In this document: positions 6,533-13,606 of the stretch, piece after piece
Numbering within the stretch: position 1 is the first letter of the stretch
Layout of the letters: each line of letters starts with the position of its first letter
From: Candidatus Martarchaeota archaeon
GTDB lineage: Archaea > Micrarchaeota > Micrarchaeia > Micrarchaeales > Micrarchaeaceae
DNA: 14,902 nucleotides
Direction: 5' to 3'
NCBI GenBank assembly: GCA_023485745.1
Contig: JAMCZL010000046.1
Location: 1-14,902 of the forward strand
The notes under the pieces: generated by a model
What the model was told of the DNA's origin: nothing
Databases searched by the model: none
The model's input: only the letters and a program-made list of their open reading frames with translations
Translations under genes and position numbers: made by a program

Positions 6533-8302
6533 TTACGGCCTTATCACCATTAGCCTTTTGTACGGCGGGTAAGTGTCGTTCGCAGTAAATACTACGCTAT
6601 AGCCGCTTGTCATGTTGTCCAACACGCAGTTTTCGAAAGAAGTTGTATAGGTCGGCGAAAGCGAAAGGCCCAAGGATCCTCCCACAACAAAATAAGTATT
6701 TCCCTGCGACGCGATTGAAGCTATGTTCTCCGCGCTGCAATTGTAGAGCGCTGTGATGTTGTACCTATAATTGGTAAGAAGGTTTGCCTCATTTGCGAAG
6801 TATGTGCTGGTATAATATGTTGCGTTCGGATGCATCACGGCAAACCTGTCGAACATGTTTAGGGAATATACCGAGCTCCGGTAAAACGAAGAGTCGTAAG
6901 ACTGCTGATACAGGGACACAAGGACTATAGCCACTAGTACTACCGCACCGGCGATTTTGGCGTAATCCCTGCCTGACTCGAGCAGCCGCTCTATTCCAAG
7001 CGCAGATACTACGGTAACAGGCAGCACAAGCAGCGTAGCATACATGAGCCTGTCGCTTATCATCAAGAGCCTGAATCTGCCGCCCATGCTGATCCACCCG
7101 TCAGGAAAGAAAAACAGCAGCAGCAGGTCGAACAGCAGCATCGCCGCGAAGAAGCCCCGATACCTAAACTTTTTTGCGAATGCCAGTATTGCAATAAAAA
7201 CAGGGAGCGCATAGCCCAGGATGGAAAAGCTTATCAAGTTGAAGTAGGCGTACTCCACCTTCTGCCCGGAAAAAACGTTGAAAAGCATGCCTATGTAAGT
7301 GAGCGGAGAGCCGCTGTCGAACTCGAGCAGCACATTGCCAAAAAGCCTTAGATATGTCGGATATATGCCAGGTGTCATCGCAATGTTTATTACTGAGGCG
7401 CGCTCTACGTCCGGGTAAAGCAAGAAGTTGCCAGAAGCCGCAAGGTAATAAATTCCTGTAATAGAAAATGCAACCAGAAATCCAAGTATTATTAATGAAA
7501 GGCCGAAGCCGTCTCTTGCAAGACTGAACTTGCGGGCAATGGCCCTGTATGCGTACAGCAGCGCCAAAAAGATCATCATGCTGGACACTATGGGGTTGGT
7601 AAGGTAACCGAGCCCTATAAAAAATCCGGCAAGTAGCGGGTACAGCTTACTGTGCTTACCAATACCGATCCGTGGCGCGGTGCGTCCATGCCTGCGCACC
7701 GCATTTGCAAGCCGGGCATCGCTTTTAAGCCAGAAGTATGCCCCGGCAGTAAGCATCGCCATGGCGGGCACGAATGGCTGTACCTGGTCCGAAAATATTA
7801 TATTGAGTGGGAAAAATGCAAATATTGCTGCGCCTATTAGCGCCGCCCTTTCATTTGATATCTCCCTTATTATGAGATACAAAAACGCAGCCTCTACTGC
7901 GGACATCGCAATAACGTAAAATATGCTGCCTTCAACTGAAAATCCGGCAAGCCCGCCCAGAAAAATTTCCGGGTATATGAAGCCACTGTAAAACGAGAAC
8001 ATCACAGCCGGATTGAATATTCCCAGGCTGTAATTAGAAAAGTTGGCATTCTGGTACATGCTAAAATTTGGGCACATGCCATTTTGCGTACAGCCTGAGA
8101 TTATGTTTAGGTAAAAAAGCTCATCAAACGTGTTGCCGAAAACAGGCCCGGTGTAAAAATACATCCTTACGGCGATTACCAGGAGCATGATCAAAACAAC
8201 CTGTATCCGCCAGTCGTGCAGCAAATCCTTCAAGCTGCATTTGCTTCTTCCTCTGTGCCTGCCCCCGGAGCTGACCCGTCTGGCATTCGACCCTGCGCCC
8301 AT
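6533..8302 (-). CDS. Polytopic GT-C-type membrane glycosyltransferase (GT39/PMT-like)
   Basis: Integral membrane protein of 589 aa from ATG 8302. A basic cytoplasmic N-terminus (RHRGRSK) precedes a first helix at about 33-50, then a loop with NTFDELFY (D60-E61). An acidic pair in the first outer loop is the catalytic signature of GT-C enzymes that use polyprenol-phosphate sugars. About ten further hydrophobic helices follow, then a soluble tail of about 120 residues with several N-X-S/T sites, expected outside the cell. It likely transfers sugar from a lipid carrier to protein or lipid; the family is inferred from topology and the acidic motif. The frame reaches back to TTG 8329, but the TATA-like ATTATTTAAGTA at 8331-8342 predicts transcription starting near 8310, so the ATG preceded by GGTGAAAAGG is preferred. 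Confidence 0.75.
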   Translation of the reverse strand: MGAGSNARRVSSGGRHRGRSKCSLKDLLHDWRIQVVLIMLLVIAVRMYFYTGPVFGNTFDELFYLNIISGCTQNGMCPNFSMYQNANFSNYSLGIFNPAVMFSFYSGFIYPEIFLGGLAGFSVEGSIFYVIAMSAVEAAFLYLIIREISNERAALIGAAIFAFFPLNIIFSDQVQPFVPAMAMLTAGAYFWLKSDARLANAVRRHGRTAPRIGIGKHSKLYPLLAGFFIGLGYLTNPIVSSMMIFLALLYAYRAIARKFSLARDGFGLSLIILGFLVAFSITGIYYLAASGNFLLYPDVERASVINIAMTPGIYPTYLRLFGNVLLEFDSGSPLTYIGMLFNVFSGQKVEYAYFNLISFSILGYALPVFIAILAFAKKFRYRGFFAAMLLFDLLLLFFFPDGWISMGGRFRLLMISDRLMYATLLVLPVTVVSALGIERLLESGRDYAKIAGAVVLVAIVLVSLYQQSYDSSFYRSSVYSLNMFDRFAVMHPNATYYTSTYFANEANLLTNYRYNITALYNCSAENIASIASQGNTYFVVGGSLGLSLSPTYTTSFENCVLDNMTSGYSVVFTANDTYPPYKRLMVIRP

Positions 8303-8330
8303 CGCCCTTTTCACCTTCACCTTTAGCAAA

Positions 8331-8380
8331 TACTTAAATAATAGTCATATTAATTACTAAATATTGGAGTTAAATATATT
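8331..8380. promoter_or_regulatory. Divergent AT-rich promoter of the GT-C gene and the surface protein gene
   Basis: ATTATTTAAGTA on the minus strand (8331-8342) serves the GT-C gene. On the plus strand two candidates exist for the surface gene at 8389: CTAAATATT (8357-8365), at good distance and implying an almost leaderless message, and TAAATATATT (8371-8380), which is too close unless translation starts further in. GGCTGAT directly abuts the ATG at 8389. Confidence 0.5.
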
Positions 8381-8388
8381 AGGCTGAT

Positions 8389-11300
8389 ATGTTGAGTGGC
8401 ACAAAGCGCATCAGTGCGCAATCCGCAATGGAGTACATGACCACATACGGATGGGCCATACTGCTCATTGCAATAATGATTACGCTGCTCTATTTCTACA
8501 TAACAGTACCATACGCGATAGCTCCCAACTCGTGCATATTTTCCATAGGCGCAAGCTGCAACGACATGGTGTTCGGCACAAGCCCATCGCACGCCACGGA
8601 GATAGGCCTGTTCCTGTCAAACAGCCAGCCATATCCGATACTTAATCCGTCTTTGACTGCAAGCATCAACGGCAAAAACTATACCTTTGCAAATGATTGC
8701 AAGCCAAACTATGTGCTTCCGGGCGGAGAGATGATATGCATACTGCCTATGCCGATATCCTCATCCCTGAACCAGTTCTTCACCGGCAGCTTCTATCTGA
8801 ATGCAAACTACTGCGGCCTCGCCGCAATTTCGTCATCGAAATCGTCATGCGCTTCGGCTCCCGTCCAGACCTATCAGGGCAGGTTCACGGCACACGCCGA
8901 GCCGCTTGTAAAACCAAACTACTACGTCACGCTCTCAGTCGAGAACACAACCAATCCTTCCGACAACGCGCGGGACACACTTACAGCCAGGGCCTTCATG
9001 CTCGGATATCCTCTTTCCGGAGCAGATATCAATTTCTATGCAAACTTTACTGATGGCGCCTCAGCTACGCCGCCATACACCATAAATCCGAATGTAACTA
9101 CGACAGGCACATCAGGCATCGCACAGAGCTATATATGGGGCACAAAGCAGGGCCTGGTAAATGTAACCGCAAATTATCTCGGCGCTACGGCCACGCAGCA
9201 AATAAATTTTGTGGCGGTCACTCCTACAGAATTCGACGTATGCAATTCAAACACGATGCACAGCGGCAACACTGTAATAGTGGTAGACGGAAAGGCCTAC
9301 ACCTGCAGCAAGATAACAAACAAGCCGCCTCTGTTATCTTGCAACTCAACGAATCCCTACACCTTCACGAAGTACCTTTATGTCAGCCCGGGGATCAGGG
9401 CTGTGTTCAACTACGTCGACATAAACGGCGTCAAATACCCGTCGCCGTCCGGCACAATAACAGTGTACAACTGCACGAAGCCAATTGTGATAGCAAACTA
9501 CACAGACCAGTATGAATTCAACGAATACGCAAATCCGACATACAACTACTCTGTTAATGGAGGCGAGGTAAACGCCTCGCCATTAAACGGCGCAGTGCCG
9601 TACAACCTTACCGTAACGCCTTCAGGCACTACAACGTACTACCACTATCAGGCATGGTTCAATGCAAGTGCGCAGATAAAGATATCTGAACAGGCCAACG
9701 CGACGCCTTCGCCGGGATGGGTGTTCAACTCGTGGACCTGCGGCATAAATACATACAATTCAAGCGCAACCTGCTACTCAGGCACTACAGGCACAGAGAC
9801 AATATCGATGCAGGGCGCAATAAACGAGACTGCGAACTTCTGGGCGAACCTGCAGATGCTTGTATACCCGTCGCAGCCCAACCAGCTCAGCACGGGAGGC
9901 GCGACAGCGCCTTCAGGCATTACGTCATATCCTTACGGCACCGCGGTGCAGATAACCGCGACCAACAATCCCGGCTTCGAGTTCCACGAATGGCAGGGAA
10001 CCAACCCGAACAGCTACACTGGCACCGCCAATCCCACTACCATAGACATGTACAACCCCATAACTGAGAACGCAATATTCAACGTTTCGCTTCTCATGGT
10101 TGTGTACCCTTCAATGGCAGGCACCGTGATTCCAAGCGCAGGCGCACACTACTACCCATACGGCACAACCGTCGCGATAAACGTTTCTGGCATCTCCTCC
10201 GTAAGCTACATGCGCGATGTACACAGCAATGGCACCGCAGTTGGCAATCAGAATAATACAGGATTATTTGTGCCTCTGCAGGGCGTAGAAAGCGCACTCG
10301 AATCCGAAATCATAAAATACGCCTCAGCTACGCTGCTTGCAGACCCCGTATTTGCCGTAATATGCAAAAACGACTGCAACGCTACCACGGCGGCATGCCC
10401 ATCCGGGCAGTCGTGCGTAAATGGCGGGCTGCATTGCTGCAATTCGGTATGTTCGACAAAAGCGGATATTTACTACTGCGAGTCTACGACAACAGCATCA
10501 ACAACATCACCTACGACTTCTGGCACCACTACTTCAGTTACATCAACCTCTACAACAACCGTGCCTCCTGCCCCGAACGACTACATATTCCACAACTGGA
10601 CCTGCTCAGGAACAACGTGCTACCAGGGTACTTACGGTTTGGCATCTGTTACGCTATACACTCCAATCGTAGAGCAGGCAAACTTCAACGTCAGCGCGGT
10701 TGTAACTGCAAACCAGAGCGATTTCGGGACTGTGAGCCCGGCCACTGGCTACTACAGGCCGGGTTCGACCATTACTTTGAGCGCAGCTGCGGCTACGTCT
10801 CCAAGCCCGGGATACTCGTTCCACAACTGGACCTGCACCACAACCTCTGGAGAGACATGCTATTCAGGCACTGGCAACCCAGAGACAATAACGGTAGGCA
10901 TGTATCCATTCACCGAGCAGGCCAATTTCTGGATAAACCTGCAGATGATAGCATCCCCATCGGATGGCGGCACCACATCGCCAGGAGTTGGAATACATTC
11001 GTATCCGTATGGATCTGCAGTCACGATAGATGCCACGGCAAACCCCGGTTGGGCGTTTAAAAACTGGACATGCTCAGGCAACGCTTGCTATTCCGGCACA
11101 GTGCAGTCAACAACCATCAATACATACGGTGCAATAGAGCAGACGGCACATTTTACCTCGACTACAACATCTACGACGACTTCAACTACAACGTCCACAA
11201 CCACTTCAACAGTCGTTACAACTACGGCTATATATCTGTGCGCTCAGTACAATGAATCATCTTCAGCAACTCCGAATAATGGTAAGTTACCAATCTACTG

Positions 11301-11886
11301 CGGCGACCCTCAGCCCAACTTCTGCGCAGCCGCAGCCTTCGGAGGATACCTATACGACTATAATTTCACTACCACCTATGATTCATCTAACGGCGGAGTG
11401 GTTGGCGAGCAAACATCCGCCCAGACGTGCGAAGCCGCCTACGAAGCCAGCAGCCCCGCCGGAATTGTCGGAATAATATCCGTTACCACTACATCTTCAA
11501 CCCCCGCACCACTCGATGGCGGCACATATACCAAGTATGGCAATACCGGATTCAACAGCGGGTCAGGAAGTTTCTCATCATCAATTTCGTACACCGTTCC
11601 TAGTGGCGGCGCAGAAGTATTGTATGTTGCGGCAACCGGTAACGGCAACCTTGATTCATTCAGTCCAGGTTCTATCGGGCTAAATGCCGGTGAATGCACA
11701 TATGATGTATTGAAGAATACGACAAGCTTCCCGGAAGGCAGCGGCCTAGACACATATGGTGGAGGAGGAGGCATACTCCTTGCAAACTGCACGATACTTT
11801 CTCCAGGCACGTATTCTTTCACTACCTATTATACTGGGGGTAACGTTTACTGGGCTCAGGCCGCCTACGTATATAAAATAAGCTGA
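8389..11886 (+). CDS. Large secreted repeat protein with pilin-type class III signal segment, InlB-like repeats and Thr-rich stalks
   Basis: Surface protein of 1165 aa, role inferred as adhesin-like or envelope structural. Its N-terminus, KRISAQSAMEYMTTYGWAIL followed by hydrophobics to about residue 38, is an archaeal class III (type IV pilin-like) signal: cleavage by prepilin peptidase expected between A10 and Q11, with E15 at +5. Then come beta-rich segments (about 40-370), a region at 373-922 of about five divergent InlB/Flg_new-type repeats (motifs SYPYGT, NWTC..CYSGT, EQANF), a Cys-rich plus Thr-rich insertion at 602-729 inside one repeat, a second Thr/Ser stalk at about 924-946, and a C-terminal Gly/Ser beta-rich domain with cysteine pairs. 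Many N-X-S/T sequons suggest N-glycosylation. There is no C-terminal anchor, so the protein is held by the N-terminal helix or assembled in a filament. No pilus assembly genes lie nearby. Confidence 0.9.
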   Translation: MLSGTKRISAQSAMEYMTTYGWAILLIAIMITLLYFYITVPYAIAPNSCIFSIGASCNDMVFGTSPSHATEIGLFLSNSQPYPILNPSLTASINGKNYTFANDCKPNYVLPGGEMICILPMPISSSLNQFFTGSFYLNANYCGLAAISSSKSSCASAPVQTYQGRFTAHAEPLVKPNYYVTLSVENTTNPSDNARDTLTARAFMLGYPLSGADINFYANFTDGASATPPYTINPNVTTTGTSGIAQSYIWGTKQGLVNVTANYLGATATQQINFVAVTPTEFDVCNSNTMHSGNTVIVVDGKAYTCSKITNKPPLLSCNSTNPYTFTKYLYVSPGIRAVFNYVDINGVKYPSPSGTITVYNCTKPIVIANYTDQYEFNEYANPTYNYSVNGGEVNASPLNGAVPYNLTVTPSGTTTYYHYQAWFNASAQIKISEQANATPSPGWVFNSWTCGINTYNSSATCYSGTTGTETISMQGAINETANFWANLQMLVYPSQPNQLSTGGATAPSGITSYPYGTAVQITATNNPGFEFHEWQGTNPNSYTGTANPTTIDMYNPITENAIFNVSLLMVVYPSMAGTVIPSAGAHYYPYGTTVAINVSGISSVSYMRDVHSNGTAVGNQNNTGLFVPLQGVESALESEIIKYASATLLADPVFAVICKNDCNATTAACPSGQSCVNGGLHCCNSVCSTKADIYYCESTTTASTTSPTTSGTTTSVTSTSTTTVPPAPNDYIFHNWTCSGTTCYQGTYGLASVTLYTPIVEQANFNVSAVVTANQSDFGTVSPATGYYRPGSTITLSAAAATSPSPGYSFHNWTCTTTSGETCYSGTGNPETITVGMYPFTEQANFWINLQMIASPSDGGTTSPGVGIHSYPYGSAVTIDATANPGWAFKNWTCSGNACYSGTVQSTTINTYGAIEQTAHFTSTTTSTTTSTTTSTTTSTVVTTTAIYLCAQYNESSSATPNNGKLPIYCGDPQPNFCAAAAFGGYLYDYNFTTTYDSSNGGVVGEQTSAQTCEAAYEASSPAGIVGIISVTTTSSTPAPLDGGTYTKYGNTGFNSGSGSFSSSISYTVPSGGAEVLYVAATGNGNLDSFSPGSIGLNAGECTYDVLKNTTSFPEGSGLDTYGGGGGILLANCTILSPGTYSFTTYYTGGNVYWAQAAYVYKIS
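9505..11154 (+). repeat. Five divergent InlB/Flg_new-type beta-repeats in the surface protein
   Basis: Protein-level repeats at residues about 373-484, 485-567, 568-601 plus 730-769 (split), 770-847 and 848-922. Shared order: a strand such as LQMLVYPS, then YPYGT or YRPGS, then NPGWAFKNWTC, then CYSGT, then a TI.(M/T)Y strand, then E(Q/N)(A/T)NF. Four copies carry the cysteine pair; the copy at 485-567 lacks both. At DNA level the units have diverged, except that 18 bp (TTCCACAACTGGACCTGC) recur at 10588-10605 and 10819-10836. Confidence 0.75.
10192..10575 (+). other. Inserted cystine-knot-like module plus Thr-rich tether inside a B-repeat
   Basis: Residues about 602-729 interrupt a repeat whose first half ends at VAINVSG and whose second half resumes at NDYIFHNWTC. 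The insert has a spacer, then eight cysteines at residues 659, 663, 670, 676, 683, 684, 688 and 697, then about 30 residues made almost only of T, S and P. The last six cysteines are spaced x5, x6, x0, x3, x8, which lies within the general inhibitor-cystine-knot pattern and includes its adjacent CC. Structure is inferred from spacing only. Confidence 0.65.
11158..11226 (+). repeat. Thr/Ser-rich low-complexity stalk (ACN codon repeat)
   Basis: A run of TTS and TTT units at residues about 924-946, coded by varied ACN and TCN codons. It separates the repeat region from the C-terminal domain. Such tracts act as extended, often O-glycosylated stalks in secreted proteins. The codon mix argues for selection on amino acids and against recent DNA slippage. 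Confidence 0.8.
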
Positions 11887-11933
11887 AGAAAAGGCTATTG
11901 TGCCTATGCAATCTGAGCGCACGGGACAGCAAG

Positions 11934-11943
11934 CTTTTAATAT
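11934..11943 (+). promoter_or_regulatory. TATA-like box upstream of the 11977 gene
   Basis: CTTTTAATAT lies about 35-40 nt before the ATG at 11977, predicting a start near 11965 and a leader of about 12 nt containing TGTGGAT. No T-rich terminator is evident between the surface gene stop (11886) and this box, so read-through is possible. Confidence 0.45.
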
Positions 11944-11976
11944 GCTTAAGTTCAGAATATCTGATGTGGATTTAAC

Positions 11977-12609
11977 ATGGCCGTGCAAAGCAGTAATTAT
12001 ATGCAGCGTACCATAGCGTTGGAATTGCCGAAAAAGGCTTCAAGCGATGTAGACTACTTCATTGAAGCGATATCAAACCATCATGAAAAGAAGGGCGTTT
12101 TGCGTAAAATGCTCCGGACTGCCAATTCTATACTAGTTGGTAAAGACACTAAAAACGGCAAGCTCAGCATAACCGAAGAGTACGCGAATGCCATACAGAG
12201 GAACTTCGGTAATAGCAAGTACAACGTCGCGCTGCATTCGTCCAAGGAGCACGAAGGCATCAGCCTGCTCCAATGTTCTGTACTAAATTCAAACTTTGCC
12301 GGGGAGTGCAAGAAGGAAACCGTTGCGCGATACATAAATGAGAATATACCCCTCATACTCATAAACAAGGACAGGCATTTCCTTGTGGCTGGCTACTCGA
12401 TTTACGGAGAAAACATTGACAATCTCAAACTTAATCTGATTTCGCCCGCAGTACAACAAGGCAAGCACATGTTTTTTTTTGCGACCTACGATTCCATAGT
12501 CTCGGAAAGCAGCATACTGATTGCAATATCTCAAAGGGAAGCAACCGCAGTCAGGAGCGATGGAATCGATCTTCTAAAGGGAAGAACGAACATAAGGCCC
12601 ATAATGTGA
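11977..12609 (+). CDS. Hypothetical protein, 210 aa; weak resemblance to papain-like (C39-type) peptidases
   Basis: Not recognised with confidence. Soluble, with no signal peptide or membrane helix. The first 75 residues are helical and charged (VDYFIEAISNHHEKKGVLRK). The middle has YNVALHSSKEHEGISLLQCS, then VARYINENIPLILINKDRHFLVAGYSIYG. The latter resembles the histidine strand of papain-like C39 domains, where a line such as 'G.P.i...... H...v.GY' is common. A matching catalytic cysteine is not obvious: C90-like cysteines exist in LLQCSVL and GECKKE, but not in the usual N-terminal Q....C context. It could be a degenerate or non-catalytic relative, or unrelated. It lies 90 bp after the surface gene on the same strand. 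Confidence 0.75.
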   Translation: MAVQSSNYMQRTIALELPKKASSDVDYFIEAISNHHEKKGVLRKMLRTANSILVGKDTKNGKLSITEEYANAIQRNFGNSKYNVALHSSKEHEGISLLQCSVLNSNFAGECKKETVARYINENIPLILINKDRHFLVAGYSIYGENIDNLKLNLISPAVQQGKHMFFFATYDSIVSESSILIAISQREATAVRSDGIDLLKGRTNIRPIM

Positions 12610-12672
12610 GGCCGTAGCCAGCTCATTTTGTAAAACATCAAACTGCGCCTGTAGAATTGTCGATTTTGAAAG

Positions 12673-12714
12673 CATATAAATATCTGAAAAATGCTAACAG
12701 TTATTCAATGGTGA
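12673..12714 (+). promoter_or_regulatory. TATA box and ribosome-binding site of the 12721 gene
   Basis: CATATAAATAT at 12673-12683 is a good archaeal TATA box, predicting a start near 12704. GGTGA at 12710-12714, 6 nt before the ATG at 12721, is one of the clearest ribosome-binding sites in the window and fixes the start. An ATG at 12708 in another frame is not used. Confidence 0.65.
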
Positions 12715-12720
12715 AACATC

Positions 12721-13449
12721 ATGCCATCAATTGTGATTAAAATCGATCAAAACCAGGCCGCAACCAGTGCCGGAGCACCTTCCGCAAGCCAAACTACGCA
12801 GAATGCCCCGCAACAGTCTGCGAAGCAGAATCTAGGCGAAGATGCGAAGCAAGCCGCCAAGGAGCACTCTACCGAGGTTCCAAAGCAAGATACTACTGAG
12901 GACGTAGAAGCAAAAAGGAACAAGCAGCTGCTTAGGCATAGCGATGAAGCAGAAAACCACAAGAAAAAACTGTCAAAGGCGCTGAGCGCACTTTCCCACG
13001 AGGCAATGGCAAGCATAACATTATTTCCGCTGTTCGGCACAGGGCTGATAGTAGGCAGTGCGCTTCTGCTGCCGGCGCTAGCAGCCGCAGGAACACTTTT
13101 TACATTTGTCGGCTTGGCATCAATAGCATACGGAATATACTCGCACTTCAGCAAAAGGCACAAGATAAAGAAGTTGATAAGGGAAACTGACGAGATACCA
13201 GACTCGGAAAAGAAAACGCTAAAGAAGTCGGTAATAAGAAATGGCGCAAAGAGGTTCGGCGGGCACTTCCTAGAATTCGGAGGGTTTGCCGGAGCTGCTG
13301 CGGCTGTATCCTTAACCGGATTGGCAGCTACCCTTACGCTCGGAATAAGCCTGCTGGGGGGCGCGGCGGTTATAGGCATAGGCCATGCGATAGCCAAGAG
13401 CAGCCACAACGGCATAAAGGACGCAGTCGAGCAGGCATACAAGCCGTAA
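12721..13449 (+). CDS. Membrane protein with four predicted helices and a hydrophilic N-terminal tail
   Basis: Unrecognised, 242 aa. Residues 1-70 are hydrophilic and low in complexity (A, Q, S, T, K rich) and probably disordered. Residues about 71-95 form a charged helix. Two hydrophobic hairpins follow, at about 97-141 and 183-226, rich in Gly and Ala, joined by a basic, charged cytoplasmic-looking segment (SKRHKIKKLIRETDEIPDSEKKTLKKS). The C-terminus is a short helix ending EQAYKP. The Gly/Ala-rich hairpins recall small pore- or oligomer-forming membrane proteins, but no family motif is seen. It has its own TATA box and a strong ribosome-binding site. A hairpin-forming sequence follows the stop. 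Confidence 0.8.
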   Translation: MPSIVIKIDQNQAATSAGAPSASQTTQNAPQQSAKQNLGEDAKQAAKEHSTEVPKQDTTEDVEAKRNKQLLRHSDEAENHKKKLSKALSALSHEAMASITLFPLFGTGLIVGSALLLPALAAAGTLFTFVGLASIAYGIYSHFSKRHKIKKLIRETDEIPDSEKKTLKKSVIRNGAKRFGGHFLEFGGFAGAAAAVSLTGLAATLTLGISLLGGAAVIGIGHAIAKSSHNGIKDAVEQAYKP

Positions 13450-13472
13450 GCACTATTAATCTCAAATAAAGG

Positions 13473-13495
13473 GCAGCAGCCGCAGGAACTGCTGC
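13473..13495 (+). repeat. Short perfect hairpin after the membrane protein gene
   Basis: GCAGCAG (13473-13479) pairs with CTGCTGC (13489-13495) around a 9-base loop, 24 bp after the stop codon. TAATCTCA occurs on both sides (13457-13464 and 13505-13512). No T-tract follows directly, so a classical intrinsic terminator is not supported. It may be a 3'-end stabiliser. Confidence 0.5.
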
Positions 13496-13568
13496 GCGGC
13501 ATACTAATCTCATCGCAAAATAACGCTATTTTTCAGCATGCAATATGCAAGTTTCCCGCTAAGAAAGC

Positions 13569-13580
13569 AATTTAAATGTT
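13569..13580 (+). promoter_or_regulatory. TATA box of the AIM24-family gene
   Basis: CAATTTAAATGT places the transcription start near 13600, just before ATG 13607. It lies inside the upstream extension of the open frame, which argues that the extension is not translated. GGTAATT at about 13599-13605 may help ribosome binding. Confidence 0.6.
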
Positions 13581-13606
13581 CTGATGGAAATAAATCTGGT
13601 AATTCC

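Noticed and set aside
10362..11060. 232-aa alternative-frame open reading frame inside the surface protein gene
   Set aside because: The frame overlaps strong protein-level repeats in the main frame, and its composition is that of a shifted frame (R, H, Y rich).
11158..11226. Thr-codon run as a possible CRISPR or microsatellite array
   Set aside because: No conserved repeat-spacer structure; units vary in the third base and stay in frame, as expected of a Thr-rich protein stalk.
13473..13495. Intrinsic (rho-independent-like) terminator
   Set aside because: The hairpin is real but no T-run follows, and archaeal termination relies mainly on T-tracts, so it is listed only as a repeat.
12747..13502. 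251-aa minus-strand frame with hydrophobic stretches
   Set aside because: Antisense to the membrane protein; its hydrophobic, serine-rich look mirrors the Ala/Gly codons of the real gene. The real gene has a TATA box and ribosome-binding site, this one has neither.
13538..13606. N-terminal extension of the AIM24 protein
   Set aside because: It spans the likely TATA box, is basic and unlike the family start, and ATG 13607 begins exactly where family similarity begins.
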